The notes: generated from the letters alone by a model not told the origin. A DNA stretch of 64,000 nt from Unio delphinus (GCA_029339505.1 JAQISU010000166.1:7163501-7227500), one strand, 5' to 3'. Numbered from the stretch's first letter, positions 1 through 12,142 are shown. Made by a program: numbers and translations.

Positions 1-2186
1 GCCTCACTCAGATCCCACCATGAAGTGGACTGAGTTAAGCTTAAATGCTGCTGTTGAAGAGACCAGCTGTTATTTTTAGGATGACCTCCTCCCCCTATCA
101 CTATGCATGGCTATAAGGTCATTAATGAAAAGACTCTTTACTGTGACTCCTATTCCATTTAAATCATCATGGTTTTTCATGAGCTTGGAAAAGTCTGACC
201 TTCACCCATCCCAGTGTTTTGTCCATTTCCAACAGGATATGGATTTTAGTGAGAGTTTTTACAATGTCTCAAGTTATTCAAGGTAGCAGCAGATTAGATC
301 CTATTGGGCTGTCTTTATATGAATCTAATAGAGATGATTTTACTGGTTCAATTGCACCCTTTTCCCAGTCCACTAGGCTAAAGGGTCAATATCATTCATG
401 TGTCAGTGGTGTAGCCATGGTTGGTTCACAAGAGGAATTCCCCTAGAGAAGCCCCAACCAGAAGAGATTACGTGTATGGACTCAAGTACATGTGGTTTCT
501 GTATAGCAGAAAATGGGAATCGGGGGAACTGCTTCTTTACATCACCCTTCTCAAAATGAAGGCTGTAATAAATGCCATTCAATTTTAGAAAGACCCACTC
601 TTCAGGATTATGCTTATGATGCACTACTTCATATTGGTGACTTACCTCTTTAAAATGGGGGCCATTAAACTACCCAACCTGTGAATGCTGGCTTTTCCCA
701 TGCTGATTTCTCATGATATTGCCAACAGACAAGTTAGACACATTAAAGGCAAACTCAATGTCCTGATCGATGTTCTCTCCAGAAAAGGTTAGGTTAATTA
801 TATGGAAAGGTCCTTTCATCCATCATTAATCAGATCTATGCACTTTGGAGGCATCCTCCAATGTGTGACCTTCTTACAACAAGGTGCAGCCACAAATTGC
901 CCACCTTTGTCTCACTGGGTCCAGACCAAGAAGCTTGATCTGTGGATCACTCAGTGGAATAATGTTATTGACTCTGTATTCAGTTAGGAATGGTTATAGA
1001 CATTGCATACCCCATGGTCTGAGTACTGAAAATAATTTTTTTTAAACGTAAAGAGGCAGGGTTGCAAGATAATTCCTCCAATAGCCCCTATCGGATGGGA
1101 CAATGATTTGGTCAACAATCTACTTGATCTACCAGTAGACCTGTCTAGGAAGATTATGACCAAACCAAATCTCAAACAACCACAGTTACAGGTGTTCCAC
1201 CCATGCACTACAGTCTTCTCCTTCATGCCTGGTTCTTGTCAGGACAGCCTTGTCAGAAGCAAAAAAAGAATTTAGACTGTTGATCTTGGAAAGAATCTAG
1301 AACATAAGAAGGCCCTCCTCTCTAAAAGCATATGAGGGAAAATAGCTGGGTGTCAGGGTATGGTGCAGAGTCAATAACATTATTCCACTGAGTGTCTCAG
1401 TCCCTCCATGGGCTGACTTTTTCTCTGGCTACATAAGGAGAAAGTGTTGACCCCAGTTACCATTAGGCATCATGACAGAAGAGATATTGGCCATGATAAT
1501 AGATCTATCTGACCTACAAGCCAATTTTGATTTGAACAGACTAAAATCACTTTTTCTTTTTCCAAAATACAATATGTTTTAACACAACTCAATTCCAATA
1601 AATTTTCAACTGTTAGTGTGGATCTGGACCTCACAGAAGTTTTTGTCATACAAAACCTGTTTTATAATAGCTTTTGCTCTGGCATTCAGGATTAGTGAGT
1701 TTCATTTAACCAAATTATCTTCACTTCAGATGGTCTGTTCTGCTAATCCTCATGACACAACCCGGTTTTATAGCCAACAACCAGTTACAATCAGTGGCCA
1801 TTCAAAGAGTTGTCATACATTCCCTCATGTCTATAGATAAGTCGAGAGCAATGGTTATGCAAGATCCTGTCCTCTCAAGCACTACTTGAAGCATACAAAT
1901 ACAAGTTGCAGTAACTGCATGCAACTATATTTGCTCTAGGAGGCGTGAAAGAAGGATATCTTATCTCAAGACCTACCTTAATGGCTTAAGATGGTTATAC
2001 GCTTGGCTCATGAGGATTCTGCTCATGAAATAAGAGTGATTTCTGCAAGCCTTCCATTTTAACAGAGCATTTTAATCTGAGACATCTGAAAAGCTGTTGG
2101 CTTGCATGCAGAGTCAACCTTCTCAAGTTTTTATCTTGGAGATTTAGATGACAAAGACAAAAGCTTAATCTGTTGGGTCCTGTGGC
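1..2186 (+). mobile_element. Degenerate DIRS-like retrotransposon (RT/RNase H and tyrosine recombinase relic)
   Basis: Broken frames resemble the pol region of DIRS elements. Around 735-790 there is a remnant of the RNase H end, reading GKLNVLIDVLSRK where active copies have NVLAD-LSR. It is followed at 802-987 by a stretch whose spacing matches the DIRS region after RNase H. Around 1616-1700 a segment reading SYKTCFIIAFALAFRISEFH looks like the start of a DIRS tyrosine recombinase catalytic domain. Stops and frame changes occur throughout, so it is inactive. The left end lies outside the window and no terminal repeats are visible. Family assignment is inference from motif resemblance; another retroelement is possible. 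Confidence 0.5.
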
Positions 2187-2467
2187 TGAAATAACCACTA
2201 GACCCAATTAAACCAATAACCACTAGACCCAATTAAATCAACAACCACTAGACCCATTTAAACCAATAATAACTAGACCCAATTAAATCAACGACCACTA
2301 GACCCATTTAAACCAATAATAACTAGACCCAATTAAACCAATAACCACTAGACCCATTTAAACCAATAATAACTAGACCCAATTAAACCAATAACCACTA
2401 GATCCAATTAAACCAACAACCACTAGACCCATTTAAACCAATAATAACTAGACCCAATTAAACCAAT
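2187..2467. repeat. Minisatellite, left part (about 26-28 bp unit)
   Basis: About ten tandem units built on AACCAATAACCACTAGACCC alternating with slightly different copies (ACCCATTTAAACC, AATAATAACTAG). The array continues after the gypsy element at 9093-9198, so it was one array before that insertion. Confidence 0.9.
2463..2467. repeat. Target-site duplication CCAAT, left
   Basis: The five bases CCAAT before the left LTR are repeated at 9093-9097 directly after the right LTR. A 5-bp duplication fits Ty3/gypsy integration. Confidence 0.85.
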
Positions 2468-4104
2468 TGTAACAGAATTGTTACCGAGAGGAGGGTGGAT
2501 TAAATGAACAATACAAACACAATTTGTGAAAGAAAATATAAATTTATGTAATAAATTGTAAATGAAAAAAATACAGATGTAACAACACAATAATTCATGC
2601 ACTCAACCCACAATTACACTCACAACCATTCACAATACATGAATAAATTAAATAACAATACAAAAGGAATCTCAGATGTAAAGGAATCTCTTGGATTATA
2701 CACAGATCCAAGAATCCTTTACGAAAGTTAAATAAATGCAAGTATGATTTACGAAAAAAATAAACACAAACGACAAACTATCTATCGCACGATGGATTGC
2801 GATAACTAGCACGATCATATACTTGTATTCAATCAAGTTGCTAGCTTTTATTGATATCTATGTGATCACTTGAAATATTATTGCGATCTGACATAAACAT
2901 GCAAATACAACAATGTATTAAATTATATCACAATTTCAATACACCTATGTGTCTCCCCTGTATAACCGCACGATTCAGCAACAGTTGAATCGTCTCCCAG
3001 TTTCCCCGAGAACCGAGGGTTGACCAATACTATTATCGGACGTTACCCTTCACGGATCCACCACAGTTATACGTTCAGACAGCATACGACATCTACCCGA
3101 ACCAACGGTTCCTCACTCCCCTAGATGTCGACCCGGACGTTTTACAACTCTAAGACAGCTCCGACACTCGGACTTCTAGCTTTCCGGATATTTACATGTT
3201 ACACAGATGTTGACGAACAGACAGTTCGACACACAGACAGATACTTCAATTCCGTTTGCACAAATTAACGGCACAAGCACATTCAGATATTTATACAGAG
3301 ATGTTCCAGAACAAACAATAGATGTCCCACAACAAATCAAACGATATCAAAGACGTTTATCAAAAGATGGTATCAGATGTGTTAACAGCTACGGTATCAA
3401 CGATGTTATTAGCAGCTACGGTATCAACGATGTTATTAGCAGCTACGGTATCAGATACATTGTAACAACTACGTTAGCAGCTACGGTATCAGAGACGGTA
3501 TCAACGATGTTATTAGATGCGCTATCAGTGATGAACTTCTACGGTATCAACGACGGAATCAGCTGGAATCAGACTGAATCAGACTGAATTAGCTATAATA
3601 AACAAAACCAGACTAATAATAGTTGTCTCAAAAATAATCTAAGCCGTAGATTACGATATTGTATTTATAGTCTAAAAGTGACTAGTAATTCCAAATATTC
3701 CACGTTCATTGCAATAAAGGCATCATTATACGAAATGATAATCTGAATAAAATTCACAATAAAACGAAATGTAATTTTAACACTCACCCCTTTGGCTGGA
3801 GATTTGCAAGACGAGGTTATCTATCCTTCGATTAGATATTTGGGTTCCCGTAAATAATAATGAGAAATCCATCGCCTTATATACTCTCAATAGGTGAACA
3901 TAAATCACATCGAGCTTGACGTGCACCACGTACAACGAGTATTTCGGATTTCATGTAAATTACAAATTGGCACATGCAAATCGTTACACGCCACTTAATC
4001 ACCCCAGGTAATGCGTGTACGACGAAATCAAGAAAAATGGTGAGTTTCGTTTGCAATTGAAGAACAACAAAAATCAGTTCAAATTTTCGCCTAATTCTGT
4101 GACA
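2468..4104 (-). repeat. 3' LTR of the gypsy element
   Basis: In element orientation it starts TGTCACAGAATTAGG and ends CAATTCTGTTACA. It contains a short internal tandem repeat at 3391-3460 (unit GCTACGGTATCAACGATGTT). The open frame at 3207-3587 translates that repeat and is probably not a gene. Confidence 0.92.
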
Positions 4105-4106
4105 AT

Positions 4107-4117
4107 ACCTCCCCCCT
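4107..4117 (-). promoter_or_regulatory. Polypurine tract of the gypsy element
   Basis: On the minus strand a purine run (AGGGGGGAGG) lies just before the 3' LTR, where plus-strand DNA synthesis is primed in LTR elements. Confidence 0.7.
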
Positions 4118-4287
4118 AAGAATAAAAATGTACACATTTTTAAAACTAACACAGAATAGAAGAAAAATAACTATTGATGATATCTTACAACATTTACACT
4201 GGTTATACTACAAACTGGATTTTATTACTGGGCAAATTCATACAAATTTCCCATCATGCCCTACTCAAGTAGTCTGCGCCTATATTT

Positions 4288-7242
4288 TCAACTCCCCTTA
4301 TTGACATTGTCGCTCTGTCTCTTGATGTATAACTTGAGCATGTTTGCATGGAATGTCTTTACATTACCGTCCATGTCAATTTTATAGTCCATGTCACCTT
4401 TTACTTCTTTAACTTCATATGGACCTTTCCACTGGACTAATAGCTTATTCGAACTCGTTGGAAGAAGCAATAGCACCTGATCCCCCACAAGAAATTTCCT
4501 ATTACGCGCTCTGCGGTTGTAATACTTGGCATATCTGCGCCCCGATTTAATCAATTCGTCACGTGCCATCTGGCATGTACTCTCAAGTTTGTTTCTTAGA
4601 TCTAACACGTACTGGTAAGTCGTTTTTATTTCCTCGTTCGCGACATCACCAGTCCATAGTTCGCGTAGTATCCGCATCGGGCCTCGAACCGTTCTACCAT
4701 ACAACAGTTCAAAGGGTGAGAACCCTAAACTTTCCTGCGGTACTTCACGGTACGCGAACAGAACAGCGTTTAAATAACGGTCCCAGTCTTGCGGACGTTC
4801 CGCGCACATCTTTCGCAGCATGCTTTTCAGGGTACCATTAAACTTCTCTACCAGTCCATTGCACATCGGATGGTATGGGGTAGTGTTTAGCTGTTTGATG
4901 GATAACAGCCTACTTATTTCACCCATGAGGTCAGAGGTGAATTGGGCACCACAATCAGTGAGGATTTCCTCTGGCACCCCTACCCTACTGAAGATATCAA
5001 CTAATGCTTCAGCTACCCTTTCCGTTTCAATAGTTGGTAACGCTACGGCTTCAGGGTATCTGGTTGCGTAATCAACCAGAGTAAGTATGTACCGATTCTT
5101 TCTTTCGGTAACCGGGTGTATTGGTCCTACAATATCTACTGCCACTCTTTTAAACGGTGTATCTATTAATGGCATCTGTCCCAAGGGCACCCTTGTGACC
5201 CTTCCCTTACAGACGGTTTTCTGACATACGTCGCACGACCTACAGAACCGTGTGACATCGCCATTAACACCTGGCCAGTAGAATTCAGCGACTACCCTGC
5301 TAGTGGTCTTAGCCTTACCTAGGTGTCCTGCCATGCTTGACTCATGCGCCACCCTAAGTACTTGAGATCTATATCTCTGGGGTACGACCACTTGCCAATA
5401 CTTCTTACCCTCCCGAGCGCTAAACTCCCTATGAATTAATCCGTTCTTGCGTACGAATCTAGAGCTACCCCCACGCTTGCAATGTTTAATCGCGCCGGAC
5501 GTGATTTTCTCAACAATTGTTCTGATGGATTCATCACGATCTTGCTCTTGTTTGAAATCATCACGGGAAATTCCTGAGATCGATTCAGGGACTATTAATT
5601 TATGAAACGCGGTTTTCTCTCGCCGTGTTTGCGCTCGCGTTTCGACTGCCTGAGCCAAAGGTATTTTAAAATCGGCCATGGTTGGAAGACGGGAACCTTC
5701 AACATTACCGATCGTCAGATCGTAAATAGGATTGTCCATACAAAGGGCATCAACAGTTCCCATTAAGAAAGGTGTTTTTACTGTGATCCTTGCTACGGGA
5801 ACGCGACCCATCGTCTGATCAAGTAACATACATGGGGATTCCCACCCGAGCATTTGGTTATCCTGCACGAGACTACGTTTGATCACTACGCCCGTACAAC
5901 CAGTGTCACGCAATACCACGACTTCTCGACCGTTGACAAACCCTCTCGCGGTTGGTACACGCGCTTCAGGAAATAAACACGTGCCAAGTGAATGAATACA
6001 AGGTTCTACATGTACGTTGTTATCGGATATACCTTTACTTTGTATAGCCACTGCTACCTTATGTATAAGTGCCTTTCTTTTAGGACAGTCTTTTTGAACA
6101 TGACCCAATGCATTACACAAGAAACACCGCACACGCTGAAAAACTGGATTCCCAACTGACCTTTTTACCTCAGCTGATTTTACAGGCTCCCTAGGCATAG
6201 GTCTTACAGACTGGTTTCCAGACTTAAAATCTTTTAATACCACGTTCTGGGTTCCCCCATGAGCTTCGACAAATAAATCGGCTTGCTTAGCCATATCTTT
6301 TACGTTTGTGAAGACTTTCTCCTTCAGAAATTGATCTAATTCTCGCCCAACTGTATTAAATAATTGATCTCTGAGCAAGAAATCAGTCAACCCTTCAAAC
6401 GTTTTCACCGCTTTGCCGCATTCAATCCACCGCTCAAAATAGTTCGCAATTCTGACGGTGAACTGACCAAAGGTTTCTCCCTTATCGGGCTCGCTATACC
6501 TGAACTTTTTTCGAAAACCTTGTTCAGTGAGCTCGTACCTTTTGAGAAGTGCTTCCTTTAGGACGTCGTACTTAAACACATCGTCCCTAGGAAGTCGCGA
6601 GTATACATCCAGTGCTTTACCTTTTAATAAAGCACTCAGATGCAGCGCCCAGTCATTTTGACTCCACTTCTGGTTTTCGGCATACCGCTCAAACCGATGA
6701 AGATAACTATCTATGTTATCTTTTTCATCGTCAAAGGGAGGTAATTTGGGGCCCCTTAATTTGTTAGTGCCAGAATCGTGTTCTCTTCCAGATGTCGCTA
6801 ATTCTACCTTACGCTCATGATCCCGTTGCTTTGCTCTTTCTTCTAACTCTAACATTTCTACTTTTGCTAGTTTATCTAACTCTAATCGCCTTCCCTCCGC
6901 TTCCATTTCCCATCCTATCCTGTCCTTTTCGGCCTGCTTCTCTAATTCTATCTTTTCTCTTTCGGCCTGCTTCTCTAATTCTATCTTATCCTTCTCAAAT
7001 GCCCATTTCCTATCTTCGGATTCCCTTTCTAATTCCCGTTTCCTTTCATCGGATTCCCTTTCTAATGCCCGTTTCCTCTCTTCGGCCTCCCCCTTTTCCT
7101 TTTCTAATTCCCTATGTAATTCCCTTTCTCTTACCCTTTCTTCCCTTTCCCGGGCTTGTTCTTCTTGAATAAATTTCCTTAGGCTTTCACCTTCATATCC
7201 AAATTCTTTGCCTAAGGCAACCAAGTCCTTAAGGGATGCCAT
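4288..7242 (-). CDS. Gag-protease-integrase polyprotein without reverse transcriptase
   Basis: Residue numbers count from an upstream in-frame ATG at 7308. I prefer the start at 7242 (residue 23, MASLKDLV), because the first 22 residues look like untranslated leader. Order of domains: a charged coiled coil (40-170); a gag capsid-like region (185-350); a CCHC zinc knuckle (C395 to C408); an aspartic protease with DTG at 468-470; the integrase HHCC finger (H655, H662, C692, C695); the integrase core with D725, D785 and E821 in DD35E spacing; and a C-terminal SH3-like tail ending HANMLKLYIK. Integrase following protease directly is the order of Gmr1-type gypsy elements, in which RT-RNase H comes last. 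Here the frame stops after integrase, so the RT part is missing. Confidence 0.9.
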   Translation of the reverse strand: MASLKDLVALGKEFGYEGESLRKFIQEEQAREREERVRERELHRELEKEKGEAEERKRALERESDERKRELERESEDRKWAFEKDKIELEKQAEREKIELEKQAEKDRIGWEMEAEGRRLELDKLAKVEMLELEERAKQRDHERKVELATSGREHDSGTNKLRGPKLPPFDDEKDNIDSYLHRFERYAENQKWSQNDWALHLSALLKGKALDVYSRLPRDDVFKYDVLKEALLKRYELTEQGFRKKFRYSEPDKGETFGQFTVRIANYFERWIECGKAVKTFEGLTDFLLRDQLFNTVGRELDQFLKEKVFTNVKDMAKQADLFVEAHGGTQNVVLKDFKSGNQSVRPMPREPVKSAEVKRSVGNPVFQRVRCFLCNALGHVQKDCPKRKALIHKVAVAIQSKGISDNNVHVEPCIHSLGTCLFPEARVPTARGFVNGREVVVLRDTGCTGVVIKRSLVQDNQMLGWESPCMLLDQTMGRVPVARITVKTPFLMGTVDALCMDNPIYDLTIGNVEGSRLPTMADFKIPLAQAVETRAQTRREKTAFHKLIVPESISGISRDDFKQEQDRDESIRTIVEKITSGAIKHCKRGGSSRFVRKNGLIHREFSAREGKKYWQVVVPQRYRSQVLRVAHESSMAGHLGKAKTTSRVVAEFYWPGVNGDVTRFCRSCDVCQKTVCKGRVTRVPLGQMPLIDTPFKRVAVDIVGPIHPVTERKNRYILTLVDYATRYPEAVALPTIETERVAEALVDIFSRVGVPEEILTDCGAQFTSDLMGEISRLLSIKQLNTTPYHPMCNGLVEKFNGTLKSMLRKMCAERPQDWDRYLNAVLFAYREVPQESLGFSPFELLYGRTVRGPMRILRELWTGDVANEEIKTTYQYVLDLRNKLESTCQMARDELIKSGRRYAKYYNRRARNRKFLVGDQVLLLLPTSSNKLLVQWKGPYEVKEVKGDMDYKIDMDGNVKTFHANMLKLYIKRQSDNVNKGS

Positions 7243-7436
7243 GACAATTGTAATATGAATATAGATATATAACCAAACCAATACTTTAAACACGTTTATA
7301 CTGGACACACGGACCTAGGTAAACTAAACAAAAATAAACTCCAACTAGAGTATTATCTTAACAGAAGGTCACGCTCGAATATAAACATTAAATGTATACC
7401 TTCACAAAAATGATTGACAGTTCACTTAATCCAACG

Positions 7437-7454
7437 ATCCCACTTCTGACACCA
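7437..7454 (-). promoter_or_regulatory. Primer-binding site matching tRNA-Leu
   Basis: The plus strand reads ATCCCACTTCTGACACCA, the form of a tRNA-Leu 3' end including CCA. It lies one base from the 5' LTR, so on the minus strand the site begins TGGTGTCAGAAG. Naming leucine is from memory of animal tRNA-Leu 3' ends. Confidence 0.75.
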
Positions 7455-7455
7455 T

Positions 7456-9092
7456 TGTAACAGAATTGTTACCGAGAGGAGGGTGGATTAAATGAACAAT
7501 ACAAACACAATTTGTGAAAGAAAATATAAATTTATGTAATAAATTGTAAATGAAAAAAATACAGATGTAACAACACAATAATTCATGCACTCAACCCACA
7601 ATTACACTCACAACCATTCACAATACATGAATAAATTAAATAACAATACAAAAGGAATCTCAGATGTAAAGGAATCTCTTGGATTATACACAGATCCAAG
7701 AATCCTTTACGAAAGTTAAATAAATGCAAGTATGATTTACGAAAAAAATAAACACAAACGACAAACTATCTATCGCACGATGGATTGCGATAACTAGCAC
7801 GATCATATACTTGTATTCAATCAAGTTGCTAGCTTTTATTGATATCTATGTGATCACTTGAAATATTATTGCGATCTGACATAAACATGCAAATACAACA
7901 ATGTATTAAATTATATCACAATTTCAATACACCTATGTGTCTCCCCTGTATAACCGCACGATTCAGCAACAGTTGAATCGTCTCCCAGTTTCCCCGAGAA
8001 CCGAGGGTTGACCAATACTATTATCGGACGTTACCCTTCACGGATCCACCACAGTTATACGTTCAGACAGCATACGACATCTACCCGAACCAACGGTTCC
8101 TCACTCCCCTAGATGTCGACCCGGACGTTTTACAACTCTAAGACAGCTCCGACACTCGGACTTCTAGCTTTCCGGATATTTACATGTTACACAGATGTTG
8201 ACGAACAGACAGTTCGACACACAGACAGATACTTCAATTCCGTTTGCACAAATTAACGGCACAAGCACATTCAGATATTTATACAGAGATGTTCCAGAAC
8301 AAACAATAGATGTCCCACAACAAATCAAACGATATCAAAGACGTTTATCAAAAGATGGTATCAGATGTGTTAACAGCTACGGTATCAACGATGTTATTAG
8401 CAGCTACGGTATCAACGATGTTATTAGCAGCTACGGTATCAGATACATTGTAACAACTACGTTAGCAGCTACGGTATCAGAGACGGTATCAACGATGTTA
8501 TTAGATGCGCTATCAGTGATGAACTTCTACGGTATCAACGACGGAATCAGCTGGAATCAGACTGAATCAGACTGAATTAGCTATAATAAACAAAACCAGA
8601 CTAATAATAGTTGTCTCAAAAATAATCTAAGCCGTAGATTACGATATTGTATTTATAGTCTAAAAGTGACTAGTAATTCCAAATATTCCACGTTCATTGC
8701 AATAAAGGCATCATTATACGAAATGATAATCTGAATAAAATTCACAATAAAACGAAATGTAATTTTAACACTCACCCCTTTGGCTGGAGATTTGCAAGAC
8801 GAGGTTATCTATCCTTCGATTAGATATTTGGGTTCCCGTAAATAATAATGAGAAATCCATCGCCTTATATACTCTCAATAGGTGAACATAAATCACATCG
8901 AGCTTGACGTGCACCACGTACAACGAGTATTTCGGATTTCATGTAAATTACAAATTGGCACATGCAAATCGTTACACGCCACTTAATCACCCCAGGTAAT
9001 GCGTGTACGACGAAATCAAGAAAAATGGTGAGTTTCGTTTGCAATTGAAGAACAACAAAAATCAGTTCAAATTTTCGCCTAATTCTGTGACA
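7456..9092 (-). repeat. 5' LTR of the gypsy element
   Basis: Same length as the other LTR (1,637 bp) and no difference seen by eye. It would carry the element's promoter and is followed on the minus strand by the primer-binding site. Confidence 0.92.
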
Positions 9093-9198
9093 CCAATAAC
9101 CACTAGACCCAATTAAACCAACAACCACTAGACCCATTTCAACCAATAATAACTAGACCCAATCAAACCAATAACCCCTAGACCCATTTAAACCAACA
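9093..9198. repeat. Minisatellite, right part
   Basis: Continuation of the CACTAGACCC array that begins at 2187. About four further units, beginning with the CCAAT target duplication. Confidence 0.85.
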
Positions 9199-10176
9199 CA
9201 GCCTCTTAGTGAGCTGTATTTGCAAGTGAATTTTGCCAGTAAGTTTGCCATAATCATAATGCTAACTTGATATAGCTGTCATGGATCATATGACCATAGA
9301 CTATGTTGCTATGCAGAGAGTACATTATTGTTCACCTAAAAATCAAATTTTTCTTTCAAATAAGGATACCTGAGGTTTAGGTATGATGCTCAGCAGTCCC
9401 TCCTTCTTTTACTTATTCTCCTAATCCTAACCTGATTGGGGAATGCAAAAGGAGAAAGCAAATCTTTGCTAGTAAATTATGTTTCCAAAACAAAATTTAC
9501 CAGATCACATTGCCTTGAAACCCTTTTAGTCATAGTTACCCCACTATGTGAATATGTCACACCTATTCATCACTGCTGGGGAAAATAGTCAACCACAATA
9601 ATTTCCTTATATCAATTCAAATTATAAATGAATGTATTGATCACCAGCCTCTATGTATGCATGATGTCTTCATCCCTGAGGAGGCAACTCCTTTTAAAAT
9701 CAATTTACAGATGTTGCATGCATGATTGAGTGTTTTAAATTCTTCATATGAATGGATTCCATATGCAAAGGAAAGGCATTATTAAACTTTTCAGACCGGA
9801 ACGTTTGTTAAATTCCCTAGTTCATATCTTAATCAAGCATTATACAAGTGTGTACTTGAATTCAAAGCTTGGTTCTCTATTTGCATGCATAAGCATGGAT
9901 AAAACTGATTTTGTCTGAACATTTGGTTTTTATTCTTACTTATACACTGTAACATTTTGGTTATTTCTATTGTACAATGAAGCTGCATAACTTTAGTATG
10001 ATTATTTATCATTAGGAAAAACATCAATTGGTATTTTGCAATGATTCTGACAAGATTTTGACATGCTGAACATAAAATATGGAAAATGTTTTAAATGAAA
10101 ACAAGATAGGTGTCAGAAGTGATCAGTATAAATATACACATTTAAACAATGTTGCACAACAAAAGCAATATTTAAA
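9199..10176. other. Non-coding host DNA
   Basis: AT-rich sequence with no exon, RNA gene or repeat that I can support. It may be intron of the plus-strand gene whose first visible exon is at 12143. Confidence 0.5.
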
Positions 10177-10178
10177 TA

Positions 10179-11354
10179 CCGTATTTTGGTGTGTATAACG
10201 CGCACCGATGTATAACGCGCACCCCGATTTTCGACCCAAAATAAGTGGAAAAAACGTAGTTCTGCCATATAACGCGCATGTGATATAATGCATTTTAAAA
10301 TTTTGACTACCGCTATTTCGCTCCGTTTTCATAGTGCAACAACAGTTGGTCATTTTAGATAGCGAATGAAAAAGTTGCAATATTGATATTGTATCTTTCC
10401 GATTTTATTGTTGGCCCTTAAAAGGGCCCTTTAAATGTTCGTCTAGTTGACGCAGTCTATTGCATCAAATCCCTCAAATTCCACTTTGTCGTCATTACTT
10501 TCGAAAAGTCGCTGTATGTCCTGAATCAATTAAATACTGCTCACCGAGACAAAGCATTGTAACTATGTTGAGCGCATCAAAGCTTACCTGGCGCCGGTTA
10601 CCATGAAAAGACCACACCGAGTCGATGAAGCATTGAAGCCATTGATCACTGTATAATCGCAAAGATATCTCAAATACTATGATTTAAGATGAGAAATAAA
10701 ACTAAGTAACAAGCTTATTTTCCAAAGAGGAAAAAAAATGTTTCCTGACTTCATACATTGATTATTTTGTTCCACAACATATCAGTGTTCCCGTAAGAAA
10801 GAACCCGTAGTCGCAAAAAAATATATATGTCCACAACAGATGCTCTGATGAGAACATTAACACTAGTTGAATTCTACACATATTATATTTCAATTCGACC
10901 AATAATAAATGAAGAATAATTCGATACGGTACTGAACATTTACGAAACAAGTACGGTAATCCACACAGTGGTATTTGTTCCGCTCCAATGCGGCACTTTG
11001 CACAGCTTTTGAACAAAGGCAAGTCATTATGTACATGTATTTCCGGCCGTGGCACAGAACAAAAACTTGACACAGTGACGTGAAATGAAACCAGTTTATT
11101 AACATAAGCAATCAAAGAACAAGACTGTTTGTAAGCATTATTTATTTCTTTAATACGGCTAGTACCGGTAAACATTTTAGTTACAATGCAATGTACAATG
11201 GATTTAATATTTCACAAGTAGTGAGTGCCTTCATCCTCTTCAGATCGACCTGGAAAAAAATCTTTTTTTTTAGTTCTTGTATACAACGCGCACCCCTGAC
11301 TTAAGATAAGAAAATTAGGTAAAAAAAGTGCGCATTATACACAGCAAAATACGG
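10179..11354. mobile_element. TIR DNA transposon, non-autonomous, TA target site
   Basis: The left end CCGTATTTTGGTGTGTATAA and the right end (read inward on the minus strand) CCGTATTTTGCTGTGTATAA form a TIR of about 30 bp. TA follows on both sides (10177-10178 and 11355-11356). The motif TATAACGCGCAC recurs near the ends. TA duplication suggests the Tc1/mariner-pogo superfamily. The short minus-strand open frames inside (for example 10762-11175) have no transposase motif I recognise. A minus-strand tail near 10430-10530 reads like the acidic end of a former protein. Confidence 0.75.
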
Positions 11355-11356
11355 TA

Positions 11357-12142
11357 TATCATTGAATATTATGCAGATTGTGTGCAGATACATAATTTTA
11401 GATATATCATTTTTGACAGGAAGCTTAATAGTGGCTTGATAACTGTAATAAAGCTGAAAACAATAAGCTTTTGATAATAATACAGATAATAAAATGGGCA
11501 ACTGACTACCAGTTAAAAATTATAAACAAAAAATAGAAACAGAAAATACAAAACATCTTTCCAAGTACAGATGAAAGACATGAGGAGTGAACAAGACACA
11601 TAATAATGATTACAGTTTGAGGGTCGTATCCTGGGATTATTAACTGCTGTGTATTTATTCATCATTAGACCTCCTTTTTTTCAATTTATAGTAGGTGTAC
11701 ATGAAACAGTTCCAAGAAAACAGATGGGTTTCTTGAACATGTCACAGGTTCAGTCTATTTTGATATACATAGAGAACCAGTCTAAATTGAAGACAAACAC
11801 TGGTAAACATATTTTATCAGTGTCATTCATCAATGTTATATGATTGAAAAATGTTAGAGGGGAGGTAATTTTATAAATGTGAAAAATGTTGCAACTGGAA
11901 AAACAACAAATCAATAGCACTTTACAAATTTTGAAAGAAGAAACTGATTGTGTCCCAGTGATGAACAGAATATAAACCCAGCAAAATCATCGTTTGATTT
12001 ATGAATGCATTATGAAGTAATGTTATTTTTTTTTTAAAGAAATTTCAAAGACCTATTAAAGGCAATATTGAAAGATAAAAATTGTAACCCACAGATATAA
12101 TAAGGATAATTTTGTTCACAGCTGGCATATTGTATATTTCAG
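11357..12142. other. Non-coding host DNA, probably intron
   Basis: AT-rich. It ends in the acceptor TATATTTCAG before the exon at 12143. No further feature is supported. Confidence 0.5.

Larger units (their letters stand above)
2468..9092 (-). mobile_element. Young Ty3/gypsy LTR retrotransposon lacking RT-RNase H
   Basis: The whole element is 6,625 bp, read on the minus strand. Two 1,637-bp LTRs beginning TG and ending CA bracket a 3,351-bp internal region. That region has a tRNA-Leu-type primer site, a polypurine tract and a single gag-PR-INT ORF. The LTRs look identical wherever I compared them, including the 126-codon open frame inside each, so the insertion is recent. No reverse transcriptase or RNase H is encoded: only about 180 bp lie between the ORF stop and the 3' LTR. 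The copy must therefore have been mobilised by enzymes from another element. Confidence 0.92.

Noticed and set aside
2187..2467. CRISPR-like array of short repeats
   Set aside because: Units are contiguous with no unique spacers, and the context is animal DNA; it is a minisatellite.
3207..3587. 126-aa frame in both LTRs
   Set aside because: Lies within LTRs and is built on a short tandem repeat (SYGINDVIS); identical copies reflect LTR identity and not gene conservation.
11649..11843. Possible upstream exon of host gene A
   Set aside because: A weak acceptor-like TTTATAG exists but no donor and phase fit the exon at 12143.
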